DNA of 64,000 bases from Candidatus Aminicenantota bacterium (GTDB taxonomy: Bacteria > Acidobacteriota > Aminicenantia > Aminicenantales > Aminicenantaceae), in the NCBI GenBank assembly GCA_011772495.1, contig WVZL01000025.1, positions 608-64,607 on the forward strand, written 5' to 3'. Positions within the stretch are counted from its first letter, which is position 1. Each line of letters starts with the position of its first letter. Of this stretch, positions 37,715 through 46,259 are shown piece by piece. The notes under the pieces are model-generated. The model did no database searches. It was given only the letters and a program-made list of their open reading frames with translations, and was not told the origin of the DNA. The translations under genes and the position numbers were made by a program.

Positions 37715-38545
37715 TCAGTCAATACCTCTATTTTTCTCAACCTGACACTGGGGGCAGAAAAAGCTACTTCTTCCCCCCTTCCGTAGCCGCTCAATCTCCT
37801 CACCACATCTGGAGCAGAGTTCCGATTCCTTGCCGTAGACTCGAAGGCGATTCCTAAAATCACCTTCTTGACCCTCAGCATCCCTGAAATCACGGATTGA
37901 AGTGCCTCTGTACTCAATAGCCATTCTTAGAATGAATCGTATGGCCTTCCACAATCTCAAGAACTCCTCTTCTTCCAGCAAGGAAACAGGAAGCCCGGGA
38001 TGGAGTTTAGCTTCAAAAAGAATTTCATCCGCATAAATATTGCCTATTCCAGCTAGGAAGCTCTGATTTAAGAGCAGGTTTTTCAACCGCCCTCTACGGC
38101 CCTGAAAAAGCTTTCGGAAATGAGAAAAACTCACTCGGAGGGGCTCAGGGCCTAGGTTTAAGAACTTCAAGACTTCAGGAGTAGGATAGCAAGAAATAGA
38201 ACCGAACTTGCGGACGTCCCTGAACCGCAATTCATATCTGCTGTCTTTAAAGGAAAGGATGAAGTGCGTGTGTTTATCGAGAGGCCTTTCCGAAGGGATG
38301 AAAAGAAGCTGACCGGTCATTTTTAGGTGACAAACAAGGCTTAAATTGTTCTCAAAATCGATGAGTATCCATTTTCCCCGTCGGCGGAGGTGAATGACCT
38401 TTTTTCCTTTGAGTTTTTGTAAGATGTCTTGATCGTTGTTCTTGAGCAACCCTGGGAAAAAGAAGTTGAACGAAGAGCCTTCAAGACCAATAAGTTTTGA
38501 AGAAAGACTGCGAATAATGGTCTCTACTTCTGGAAGTTCTGGCAT
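37715..38545 (-). CDS. mutM: Formamidopyrimidine-DNA glycosylase
   Basis: Removes 8-oxoguanine and Fapy lesions and cuts the abasic strand. The mature N-terminus PELPEVE supplies the catalytic Pro2 and Glu3. FLAGIGNIYADEILF and the C-terminal zinc finger CSRCGE...CPQC (CxxC twice) complete the 276-residue protein. It converges with gdhA, leaving 26 nt. With nth, nfi and polX it makes this region rich in base-damage repair. Confidence 0.96.
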   Translation of the reverse strand: MPELPEVETIIRSLSSKLIGLEGSSFNFFFPGLLKNNDQDILQKLKGKKVIHLRRRGKWILIDFENNLSLVCHLKMTGQLLFIPSERPLDKHTHFILSFKDSRYELRFRDVRKFGSISCYPTPEVLKFLNLGPEPLRVSFSHFRKLFQGRRGRLKNLLLNQSFLAGIGNIYADEILFEAKLHPGLPVSLLEEEEFLRLWKAIRFILRMAIEYRGTSIRDFRDAEGQEGDFRNRLRVYGKESELCSRCGEEIERLRKGGRSSFFCPQCQVEKNRGID

Positions 38546-38599
38546 GTTCTAATTTTACTTGATTTGCATCTTTTTTTCTTTTATTATGGTTAGTCAAAA

Positions 38600-38968
38600 A
38601 TGAGAGGACCTAAAATCATCTATCTCCTCCTGGGTTGGATAGTTCCTGGCCTAGGCCACATTTCCATGAAAAAATACTGGCGAGGTGGTATTTTCTTCGG
38701 CTGCATAGCTGCTATGGTTGCCATGGGACTATTCATGGGAGGAAGGATCTATTCTTTCCAGACAGAAAATCCTCTGACTATCCTTGCCTTCTTTGCCGAT
38801 ATCGGGAATGGACTTCTCTATGTTCTCTCCAGGATCTTCCCTTTTGGGGAAGGAAGCCTGAAAAATATTACTTTTGAATTCGGAACAGCTTACCTAGCCG
38901 GAGCTGGTCTTCTCAATTATCTGGTTGCTTTAGATGCTCTAGATATTGCTTCAGGTAAGAAGAAATGA
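38600..38968 (+). CDS. Small membrane protein of unknown function
   Basis: A 122-residue protein with an N-terminal hydrophobic segment (IIYLLLGWIVPGLGHISMKKYWRGG), a second span at about 30-47 and a third near 95-112. The PGLGHxxxKKYWRGG pattern is seen in small proteins next to tRNA-modifying or membrane genes in related bacteria, but no function is known. It overlaps a second small membrane ORF at its stop (ATGA). Confidence 0.6.
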   Translation: MRGPKIIYLLLGWIVPGLGHISMKKYWRGGIFFGCIAAMVAMGLFMGGRIYSFQTENPLTILAFFADIGNGLLYVLSRIFPFGEGSLKNITFEFGTAYLAGAGLLNYLVALDALDIASGKKK

Positions 38969-39144
38969 TTTTTAAAAGCCATATCATTTCCATGATCCTT
39001 TATTCGGGTTTTGTCTGCATTGTCTTGGCTCTCATAAGAAGAGAGGAAATAAAGGAACAGATAAAATACGGTCTATTTCTCTTTTTAATCATGGTCGTGG
39101 GAGCTCTCCTTTTCGGCTGGTTCATGTATCTGTTTGCCATTTGA
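38965..39144 (+). CDS. Small two-span membrane protein
   Basis: A 59-residue frame that begins at ATG 38965, overlapping the previous stop by four bases (ATGA). Two hydrophobic segments (SMILYSGFVCIVLALI and GLFLFLIMVVGALLFGWFMYLF) with a short charged loop REEIKEQIK between them look like a small helical-hairpin membrane protein. The overlap and composition suggest a real gene translated with the one before it; function is unknown. Confidence 0.6.
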   Translation: MIFKSHIISMILYSGFVCIVLALIRREEIKEQIKYGLFLFLIMVVGALLFGWFMYLFAI

Positions 39145-39198
39145 ACTATCCTTGTCTTAATTTCCTCAATATCTCTAATCCCAAAGATTCCTTCTCCT

Positions 39199-39226
39199 TT
39201 GATTCAAAAAATCGATATGATATAAT
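39199..39226 (+). promoter_or_regulatory. Sigma-70 promoter of gatB
   Basis: TTGATT at 39199-39204, a 16-nt spacer and a consensus TATAAT at 39221-39226 lie 25 bases before the gatB ATG at 39252. Confidence 0.6.
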
Positions 39227-39251
39227 CCTAACCTAGCCAAGGGATTTCCTG

Positions 39252-40766
39252 ATGTACGAACCTGTCATAGGTCTCGAAATTCACGCCCAGCTCCTGACGA
39301 AAACAAAGCTCTTCTGCGGCTGCAGTGCTGCCTACGGAAATCCGCCAAACTCCCTTACTTGTCCTATGTGCTTAGGTCTTCCTGGGGCTCTTCCGGTTCT
39401 CAATCATGAAGCTGTGGTCATGGCTGTCAAACTCGCCCTAGCTGTCAAAGCAAAAATCCATCTTTGTTCTGTGTTCAGCCGAAAAAACTATTTTTATCCT
39501 GATTTACCAAAAGGTTATCAGGTCACTCAATACCAACATCCTATCGCTTCCGAAGGACGTTTAAGAATTGGATACAATGGAAGTATTAAAGCCATTGGTA
39601 TCGAAAGGATAAACCTTGAAGAGGATGCAGGGAAATCTATCCATGACCATAGACCAGAATCTCCAGAAAAAACTTACCTAGATTTCAACCGGAGCGGTGT
39701 ACCTCTTCTGGAAATAGTGAGTAAACCCGAAATAAATTCACCCTCTGAAGCAGTCGAATTTCTTCAGCTTTTCAGAACGGTCCTGCAATATCTCGAGATT
39801 TGCAGCGGAAACATGGAAGAGGGAACTTTTCGGTGCGATGCCAATCTTTCGGTGAGAAAGAAATGGGCCCAAGAAATGGGCGTAAAAGCTGAAATTAAAA
39901 ATATCAACTCTTTCCGTTTTCTTCAAAAAGCCTTAGAATACGAAGCCTGCCGACAGATGGAACTCATTAAGGCCGGAAAACCTATCAAACAAGAAACGAG
40001 ATTCTGGGATGAGCGCCAAAATCAAACTCTCCCCATGAGGAGCAAAGAGGAAGCCCATGATTACCGTTACTTTCCTGAACCCGATCTTCCTCCACTCGTC
40101 ATTCCGGAAAAGCTCATAAAAAGAATAAAAGCCACTCTCCCTGAGCTTCCTCAGGAAAAGATAGAGAGGTTTAAACAAAAATACAAACTCCCGCCCTACG
40201 ATGCCAAAATATTGTCAGCCTCCAGAGATCTAGCAGACTATTTTGAACAGACAGCTGTCGAATCGAATAATCCGAAGCAGTCAAGCAACTGGATAATGAG
40301 AGATGTTCTTCAGTATCTTAAAGAGGAAAATATGGATATTTCTCAATTCCCCTTGCCCCCAAAATATCTAGCCGAGCTCATCCTCTTGGTAGAGAACAAG
40401 AAAATAAGCCTTAGGATAGCCAAAGAGAAAGTCTTCCCGCGGATGACCGGCACCAGGAAAAGGGCCGGAAGAATCGTGAAGGAGGAGGGGCTGAGCCAGA
40501 TTTCTGATGTTTCCCAGATCGAAAAGCTGGCCCGGAAAACAATTAAAAGAAACCCTCGTTTAGTACAGCAATACAAAGGAGGGAAAGTGCAAGTGCTTAG
40601 CTTCCTGGTCGGACAAGTCATGAAAGAAACAAAGGGTACGGCCAATCCTCAGCTTGTCAATAAGATCCTGAAAGAAGCCTTAAATAGTTTATCTGATTCG
40701 TCTAGTTCGAAAAGAAAAAAGCTAAATAAACTGAAACAGACTAAACATACTAGACAGACTAAATAA
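39252..40766 (+). CDS. gatB: Aspartyl/glutamyl-tRNA amidotransferase subunit B
   Basis: Makes Asn-tRNA or Gln-tRNA by amidating mischarged Asp/Glu-tRNA, with GatA and GatC (not in the window). YEPVIGLEIHAQLLTKTKLFCGC is the GatB start, and LNLEEDAGKS-like, DFNRSGVPLLEIVS and EEGTFRCDANLSVR match the family. The C-terminal YqeY-like domain follows. The last 25 or so residues (SDSSSSKRKKLNKL...) are odd: they are encoded by the AACTAGAC-type repeat tract that runs on past the stop, so the tail seems to be repeat-derived. Confidence 0.95.
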   Translation: MYEPVIGLEIHAQLLTKTKLFCGCSAAYGNPPNSLTCPMCLGLPGALPVLNHEAVVMAVKLALAVKAKIHLCSVFSRKNYFYPDLPKGYQVTQYQHPIASEGRLRIGYNGSIKAIGIERINLEEDAGKSIHDHRPESPEKTYLDFNRSGVPLLEIVSKPEINSPSEAVEFLQLFRTVLQYLEICSGNMEEGTFRCDANLSVRKKWAQEMGVKAEIKNINSFRFLQKALEYEACRQMELIKAGKPIKQETRFWDERQNQTLPMRSKEEAHDYRYFPEPDLPPLVIPEKLIKRIKATLPELPQEKIERFKQKYKLPPYDAKILSASRDLADYFEQTAVESNNPKQSSNWIMRDVLQYLKEENMDISQFPLPPKYLAELILLVENKKISLRIAKEKVFPRMTGTRKRAGRIVKEEGLSQISDVSQIEKLARKTIKRNPRLVQQYKGGKVQVLSFLVGQVMKETKGTANPQLVNKILKEALNSLSDSSSSKRKKLNKLKQTKHTRQTK

Positions 40767-40826
40767 ACAAGATAAACTAAATGAACGAAATAAACTAAAT
40801 AAACTAGACAAACTAGACAGACTAAA
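40722..40826. repeat. Degenerate short tandem repeat (AAACTAGAC-like)
   Basis: About 100 bases made of variants of a roughly 9-base unit such as AAACTAGAC, AAACTAAAT and AGACTAAAT, from inside the gatB 3' end to the ftsE start. The same unit in the opposite orientation fills 47636-47711. No stable fold or gene is evident. It may be a slippage-grown spacer or a structural/terminator tract. Confidence 0.65.
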
Positions 40827-41492
40827 ATGATAGAGCTTTATCACATCTGGAAGCAGTACCAGAAGCCACACTGGGCTCTCTCTGACATCACTCTCAAGAT
40901 AAGAAAAGGAGATTTTCATTTCATCACTGGACCGAGCGGGTCGGGGAAGACGACTCTTTTAAGGATTGTTTATAGAGAGCTCTTTCCCACCCTTGGACAA
41001 ATCATCATTGACGGCCGAAATACTCTCCGTATACCCGAGCACAGAATTTACAAATTGAGAAGAATCATGGGCATCGTCTTCCAAGACTTCCGTCTTCTCT
41101 TCCACCGAAGGGTTTTCGATAATGTGGGAACAGTGCTCCAGGTCCTGGGAACACCTCAAAAAGAAATACGCAGAAAGGTCTTTAACGCTCTCCGGATGGT
41201 TAATCTCCAGCACAAAATGTGGGAATATCCTTCCCGTTTATCTTATGGTGAACAACAAAGAGTGGCCATTGCTCGAGCAGTGGTGAATAATCCAAAAATC
41301 ATTTTAGCGGACGAACCCACTGGAAACTTGGATCCAGAGCTGGCCTTTGAGATCATGGGCTTGTTCAAAGAAATAAACAAACAGGGCACCACCATCATTG
41401 TGGCTACCCATGACAGGGAATTGATTCGACATTTTGGATATAAAATTCTATTCCTTCAAAAGGGAAAGCTAATCGGAAAGGAAGGATTCTGA
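40827..41492 (+). CDS. ftsE: Cell-division ABC-transporter ATPase FtsE
   Basis: The cytoplasmic ATPase of FtsEX, which activates peptidoglycan hydrolases at the septum. GPSGSGKT (residues 35-42), the ABC signature LSYGEQQR (Gly-to-Tyr change from LSGGEQQ), ILADEPTGNLD and the switch His in VATHDRE are visible in 221 residues. FtsX follows at once; the stop TGA and the probable ftsX start share bases or touch. Confidence 0.95.
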   Translation: MIELYHIWKQYQKPHWALSDITLKIRKGDFHFITGPSGSGKTTLLRIVYRELFPTLGQIIIDGRNTLRIPEHRIYKLRRIMGIVFQDFRLLFHRRVFDNVGTVLQVLGTPQKEIRRKVFNALRMVNLQHKMWEYPSRLSYGEQQRVAIARAVVNNPKIILADEPTGNLDPELAFEIMGLFKEINKQGTTIIVATHDRELIRHFGYKILFLQKGKLIGKEGF

Positions 41493-42388
41493 TTACACAA
41501 AAATTAATTTATCTCATCCGGGAGACAATAAATAATCTTTGGCAGTACAGGGTCCGGAACTTCTTCTCGGTGACTATTATCTGCTTGTCTCTCTTGTTCC
41601 TAGGAATTTTTCTCTCTCTCTCGAACAATCTCCAATACACGGCCCAAGAGCTCTCCAAAAATATGATAGCTGTATTTTTCCTCAGCAAAGATACCTCCCA
41701 AAAAGAATTAAACTCGGTCGAACAGACTCTAAAGAAATTCCATCTGGTAACCAATGTTCGATTCATCAGCTCAGAGCAAGCTTTAAAGAAATTTAAGGTT
41801 GACTTTCCTGAGCTCCGGCAAATTATCGATAATTTGAAGATAAATCCTTTCCCGTCATCGTTAGAGGTTTCATTGAGCGAGAAAGCACTGACGTCCAACG
41901 AGATTCTGGGTTTTATCGACGAAATGAGAAACATGAAAGGTGTCGAAGATGTTCAATTCAATAGGGATTGGGTGGAGAAGATGCAGTCCTTCAGCAAGCT
42001 TACCAAGGCCATAGGCCTCTTTTTAGGAGGAATTTTAATCCTGGCCTCCTTTTTCATCATCTCGAATGTCATCAAATTGAGTGTCTTTGCCCGGAAAGAT
42101 GAGATCGAAATCCTGAGGCTTGTGGGTGCCTCGAACACATTCATAAAAACTCCTTTCCTGCTCGAGGGAATTGTGCTAGGAATTTGCGGGGGCTCGCTTT
42201 CTCTCCTCTTTCTTTTTCTTCTAGTGAAGATATTTCCCTTTTATCTCGGGAGCTCCCTAGGCGTACTCAATGAACTTATCAATTTCCGGTATCTAACCCT
42301 ATCGCAAAGCCTAAGCCTAGTAGGAGGAGGAGCTTTTATCGGCTTCTCGGGGAGCTTGAGCTCGCTTTCACGTTTCCTCAAGATATAA
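41492..42388 (+). CDS. ftsX: Cell-division protein FtsX (unusual start codon)
   Basis: The membrane partner of FtsE: one N-terminal span, an extracytoplasmic domain (about residues 50-170) and three C-terminal spans, with the FtsX patterns SVTIICLSLLFLGIF and FARKDEIEILRLVGAS. The conserved N-terminal IYLIRETINNLWQYRVRNFF lies upstream of the first ordinary start (GTG 41570). In that frame, back to the stop at 41441, there is no ATG, GTG or TTG. AAGGAAGG at 41478-41485 is well placed for ATT 41492 (or CTG 41489), directly after the ftsE stop. The ATT start is a best guess; a sequencing error is the alternative. Confidence 0.85.
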   Translation: MTQKLIYLIRETINNLWQYRVRNFFSVTIICLSLLFLGIFLSLSNNLQYTAQELSKNMIAVFFLSKDTSQKELNSVEQTLKKFHLVTNVRFISSEQALKKFKVDFPELRQIIDNLKINPFPSSLEVSLSEKALTSNEILGFIDEMRNMKGVEDVQFNRDWVEKMQSFSKLTKAIGLFLGGILILASFFIISNVIKLSVFARKDEIEILRLVGASNTFIKTPFLLEGIVLGICGGSLSLLFLFLLVKIFPFYLGSSLGVLNELINFRYLTLSQSLSLVGGGAFIGFSGSLSSLSRFLKI

Positions 42389-42429
42389 AGCTGGATAAAC
42401 TCATTAAACGAGTTCTGTCCCTTAATTTC

Positions 42430-43083
42430 TTAAGTTCTTCGGAATATCTCGCGCGATAATCTATGGGCTACTCTTAGGGGCTCTGGAATCCGGAATTTAG
42501 TGCAGCTCAGCACGATTTCGATCGAAGATGTAATATCAGTTCTATTGCCAGGAGAAACAAAAACAGGTTTGATTCCGGTTCGTGTTCTGAGGCATACACC
42601 TACTTTTTCTTGCTTATCGTTCAGGAGAGAAGTGTAGGCTCCCCTGTTTTCAGAGGGCAGAAGGAAGGGATATAACGGATTCTTGGCGCAGCCGATGGTG
42701 GCGATTCCCAGGAGGATCCCGATATAGGAAGCCAAGCCCATTCTCCTGGGATGAGCAATTCCGTTGCCATCGAAAAAAGTGACTTCTGGCTTTTTTTTGA
42801 TCTTGCGGAAAGCATCAAAAAAAACAGGCCCTTCTCGAAATGACAAGAAGGTTGGAACATAGGGAAACTTGACCTTTTGTATCGCCTGAGAAGTCTCTAC
42901 GATATCAAAGTCTGGAAGTCTCAGAACTACGATACTGGCTCCTATACGTTCCTTTTTTTTATCATAGCCACAATCAGCCCCTCCCACCAAGTTCACGGGC
43001 TTGACATACTTTTTGAGTTCCAGTCTAGAGGCTAATCTCTCCTGCAATTTGGCTAGTGTTTCTAAATCTGCCTGTTCCACCAT
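42430..43083 (-). CDS. nfi: Endonuclease V (deoxyinosine-specific)
   Basis: Cuts near deoxyinosine and other deaminated bases in DNA. GGADCGYDK holds the first catalytic Asp, the middle has FFDGNGIAHPRRMGLASYIGI with the second acidic site and the His, and GYTS-like and SPGNRTDITSS motifs follow. At 217 residues it is the expected length. It lies convergent to ftsX with a 41-nt gap. The C-terminus is basic (HRLSREIFRRT). Confidence 0.93.
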   Translation of the reverse strand: MVEQADLETLAKLQERLASRLELKKYVKPVNLVGGADCGYDKKKERIGASIVVLRLPDFDIVETSQAIQKVKFPYVPTFLSFREGPVFFDAFRKIKKKPEVTFFDGNGIAHPRRMGLASYIGILLGIATIGCAKNPLYPFLLPSENRGAYTSLLNDKQEKVGVCLRTRTGIKPVFVSPGNRTDITSSIEIVLSCTKFRIPEPLRVAHRLSREIFRRT

Positions 43084-43248
43084 TTGAATCTATGTCTTTG
43101 TCTTGGATGGTTTGTCAGGTAGAGCTAGTATATATATAAACCTTAAAATAAACAACCTAACCAGAATAGACTGAATCGACTAAATATAATTGAGACAACG
43201 AAAAAATTACATCAAATCCTGGGGTCAAGTCAGTCTAGCTTCTGGTAA

Positions 43249-43277
43249 TTGACATGTTTTTTCAATTATCCTAAAAT
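43249..43277 (+). promoter_or_regulatory. Sigma-70 promoter of the rodZ-like gene (probably leaderless)
   Basis: TTGACA at 43249-43254, a 17-nt spacer and TAAAAT at 43272-43277. The ATG at 43287 is only about nine bases after the -10 box and has no ribosome-binding site, so the transcript would have almost no leader. Confidence 0.6.
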
Positions 43278-43286
43278 CTGGTACGA

Positions 43287-44057
43287 ATGGCATCTCTTGG
43301 GCAAGAACTCAAAAGAGAGAGAGAGTTAAGGGGGATCTCTTTAAAAGAAATTGCCGGCTCCACCAAGATCAATATGAAATTCCTTCAAGCTTTGGAGAAT
43401 GATGAATTAGAGATTCTTCCAGGAGAATTTTTCATAAAAGGAATTCTCTCTGCCTATGCTAGGTGTCTAGGACTGGAAAAGGAATATGTTCTGAACAAAT
43501 ACTATGAAGACTCTCTTCTCAAAGAGCAAGATTCAGAAGTAGAACAACGTACAGAGAAAAGCTCTCCCAATGTTTTTCCAAGAAAACTTAATTTTTTCAG
43601 CCTGGTCTTTATATCTGTATTGCTATTTATCGTTTTTTTATCCTTCTATTTCATTGCTCGGCCCCGAAAATCTGCTGAAGCTTACCCAGAAACACAAATT
43701 GCTGTACCAATACAGGAGCAAGAGCCGATCCCTCCTCCCAAAGAGCTCCCTCAGATAAAAGAAGCATCAGAATTAGGCCTTAAAATTTCCTTCCTCCATG
43801 ATACCTGGATCCAAGTTTACGCTGACGGAGAACTCGTCCTGGATGGATTGATGAGCGAAGGTGAGGAAGCCAGCGTCAGAGCAAGAGAGGAGTTGATCCT
43901 TCACTTAGGGAACGCTGGGGGAATATCTTATTCCTTGAATGGTAGAATAGGGAAGCCTCTGGGAGTCTTGGGTGCAGTGCGGAAAAACATTAAGATAGAT
44001 TTCGATAATTTCAACGAGTTTCTTGTCCAAAGTGAACAAGAAGAGAAAGAAAAATAA
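43287..44057 (+). CDS. RodZ-like helix-turn-helix membrane protein
   Basis: A 256-residue single-span protein. An N-terminal HTH_25-type domain (residues 5-70, GQELKRERELRGISLKEIAGSTKI) is followed by a charged linker, one membrane span at about residues 97-118 (NFFSLVFISVLLFIVFLSFYF), a proline-rich stretch and a C-terminal DUF4115-type domain (ISFLHDTWIQVYADGELVLDG). RodZ links MreB filaments to the membrane. It is upstream of the NtrY-like kinase. Confidence 0.85.
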   Translation: MASLGQELKRERELRGISLKEIAGSTKINMKFLQALENDELEILPGEFFIKGILSAYARCLGLEKEYVLNKYYEDSLLKEQDSEVEQRTEKSSPNVFPRKLNFFSLVFISVLLFIVFLSFYFIARPRKSAEAYPETQIAVPIQEQEPIPPPKELPQIKEASELGLKISFLHDTWIQVYADGELVLDGLMSEGEEASVRAREELILHLGNAGGISYSLNGRIGKPLGVLGAVRKNIKIDFDNFNEFLVQSEQEEKEK

Positions 44058-44093
44058 AAAAGAGCAAAAAAGAGGAATAGGAAAAGGAAAAAA

Positions 44094-46259
44094 ATGGAGG
44101 ATTCAAAGAAAAAAGGCTCCCGAATAATCGGTGCAGCCATTGTCTTCTTCATTATCCTCTTCTTTGTAATTGAGTTTTTTGTCCAAAAATCCCAGGAATT
44201 CTCTCCGACTGTCGTAACCACGATTCTCCTTTTTTCTCTGTACATCATTGTTTTCCTCCTTTTCCTCATCCTTCTCTTTGTTTTAAGCAGAAACCTGATT
44301 AAACTCTATCTTGAAAGAAAAAGAAAAGTCGTCGGTGCTCACTTCAAGACCAAGCTTGTACTGTTTTTCATCGCTCTCTCCTTCATCCCCACTCTCCTTC
44401 TTTTTTTCTTCGCCAGTGATCTCACCAGCCGCAACATTGAACAGTGGTTTCAGACTCCGATTGAAAAAATACTCAATGATACGAAAAGCGTTTCTGACGG
44501 ATTCTACGTGAACAGCGAAGAAATCACCATCCATTATGCCCATTGGTTAGGGAAAACGATCCAGAAAGACAGGCTGATTTATCCTGAAAACAGACAAAAA
44601 TTAATGAATTTCATCCGTTCTAAATTGACAGAATACAAGCTGGACGAAATCAGCATCTATGTTGAGGAAAAGGAGCTTTTCGCCTATCTTAGTGCTAACC
44701 TCCCCCTCCAGTATTATCGAGACCTCAAAACCAATATCGTTAAAAGAGCTCTACTGGGTGAGGTTTTCAGGAGCATCGAAAACATGGGAAAGGGAGAAAT
44801 CATCCGCACCGGTATTTCCTTTATTATCCCTGATGTCGGAAGTGTATTAGTAGTCACCGGAAAATTCCTTCCTCAAAATTATGCCCAAAAACTCAACAAC
44901 ATCTCCTCCTATGTCGAGAGATACCGCCAGCTGAAAATCCAAAAGAATCCGTTGAAGACATTTTACATCTTAGCCCTGATTTTCATCACTCTGCTCATCA
45001 TTTTTGCAGCAAGCTGGATTGGCTTCCAGCTGGCCAAAGGGATTACTGTGCCCATTGAAAAGCTCGCCCAGGCTACCAAGGAGGTTTCAAAAGGAAATCT
45101 GAATGTCAAGGTAGAGGACCCTGCTTCTGATGAACTGGGGATTCTCATCGATTCCTTCAACCAGATGGTTTTTGACCTGCGAAGGGGTCAACACAATATT
45201 GCCCAGAAAACCTCTGAACTAGAGGGTCGAAGACAGTATATAGAGACCATTCTGGACAACATCACCACCGGCGTGGTAACCCTGAATTCCAGGGGAGTCA
45301 TTACCACCATGAATCCCTCGGCTCGAGAAATGTTGGCTCTGCCGGACAAAAACCTCATCGGCAAAAGCTATAAAGAAATTCTCAGCCATGAGAAGTATCG
45401 AGAGATTGTTAAGAATATCCAATCCGGGCTGAAAAATAAGTATAAATTATCGGATAAAGAAATTGACATAAGCTTTGATGGACAGAGCACAACTGTTTCT
45501 CTGACTCTATCTCCCTTGAGAAAGCCGAACAATCAATTCACAGGCATGATCATCGTGCTCGACAATCTCACCCAACTCATTAAAGCCCAGAAGATGGCTG
45601 CCTGGAAAGAAGTGGCTCAGAGAGTTGCCCACGAAATCAAGAATCCTCTGACTCCTATCCAGCTTTCGGCTGAACGCATTATCAAAAACCTGAAGAAAAA
45701 GGACCATGATTCCCGGAAGGTCATAATAGAAGGAGCCAGCACAATCGTGGAAGAAGCAAGAACCATAAAATCCTTGGTGGATGAATTCTTCAATTTTGCT
45801 CGTATGCCCACGGTGAGGTTGGAGCCTTCAGATCTCCATCAAATCCTGGAGCAAACTGTCTCCCTCTTCAGAGGGATATTTACCGACATCGAATTTGACG
45901 TTCTCTTTTCCGCTAAAGTGCCCTCTCCGATTCAAATCGACCCAGAACAGATAAAAAGAGTTTTCATTAACCTTATCGATAATGCCATCGACGCCATGAA
46001 CAAAAAAGGAGCAATAAAAATTCGTACTGACTTTGATAAAAAATTAAGAAGAGTGAATATCGAAATTTCTGACTCAGGCCCTGGTATCTCCCCTGAAGAT
46101 AAAGGAAAACTTTTTCTACCAAATTTTTCAACCAAGAAAAAAGGGACGGGCCTTGGTTTAGCCATTGCCCATAGGATTGTCATAGAACATGAGGGCACCA
46201 TCAAAGTGCAGGATAATAAGCCCCAAGGTGCTAAATTCGTCATTCATATTCCAGTATGA
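44094..46259 (+). CDS. NtrY-like membrane histidine kinase
   Basis: A 721-residue sensor kinase. Three N-terminal spans lie within residues 10-105, an extracytoplasmic region follows to about 285, then a fourth span (FYILALIFITLLIIFAASWI) and a HAMP domain. A PAS domain (about 385-480), the phospho-His motif RVAHEIKNPLTP near residue 513, and the HATPase N, G1 (DSGPGIS) and G2 (GTGLGLAI) boxes follow. The layout is that of NtrY. It overlaps the response regulator gene by four bases (ATGA). Confidence 0.93.
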   Translation: MEDSKKKGSRIIGAAIVFFIILFFVIEFFVQKSQEFSPTVVTTILLFSLYIIVFLLFLILLFVLSRNLIKLYLERKRKVVGAHFKTKLVLFFIALSFIPTLLLFFFASDLTSRNIEQWFQTPIEKILNDTKSVSDGFYVNSEEITIHYAHWLGKTIQKDRLIYPENRQKLMNFIRSKLTEYKLDEISIYVEEKELFAYLSANLPLQYYRDLKTNIVKRALLGEVFRSIENMGKGEIIRTGISFIIPDVGSVLVVTGKFLPQNYAQKLNNISSYVERYRQLKIQKNPLKTFYILALIFITLLIIFAASWIGFQLAKGITVPIEKLAQATKEVSKGNLNVKVEDPASDELGILIDSFNQMVFDLRRGQHNIAQKTSELEGRRQYIETILDNITTGVVTLNSRGVITTMNPSAREMLALPDKNLIGKSYKEILSHEKYREIVKNIQSGLKNKYKLSDKEIDISFDGQSTTVSLTLSPLRKPNNQFTGMIIVLDNLTQLIKAQKMAAWKEVAQRVAHEIKNPLTPIQLSAERIIKNLKKKDHDSRKVIIEGASTIVEEARTIKSLVDEFFNFARMPTVRLEPSDLHQILEQTVSLFRGIFTDIEFDVLFSAKVPSPIQIDPEQIKRVFINLIDNAIDAMNKKGAIKIRTDFDKKLRRVNIEISDSGPGISPEDKGKLFLPNFSTKKKGTGLGLAIAHRIVIEHEGTIKVQDNKPQGAKFVIHIPV

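Noticed and set aside
41570..42388. GTG 41570 as the ftsX start
   Set aside because: It would remove the conserved N-terminal segment and part of the first membrane span, and there is a good ribosome-binding site further upstream.
43221..43232. GGGGTCAAGTCA as a third copy of the 27-bp repeat
   Set aside because: Only about ten bases match one arm, too short to support.
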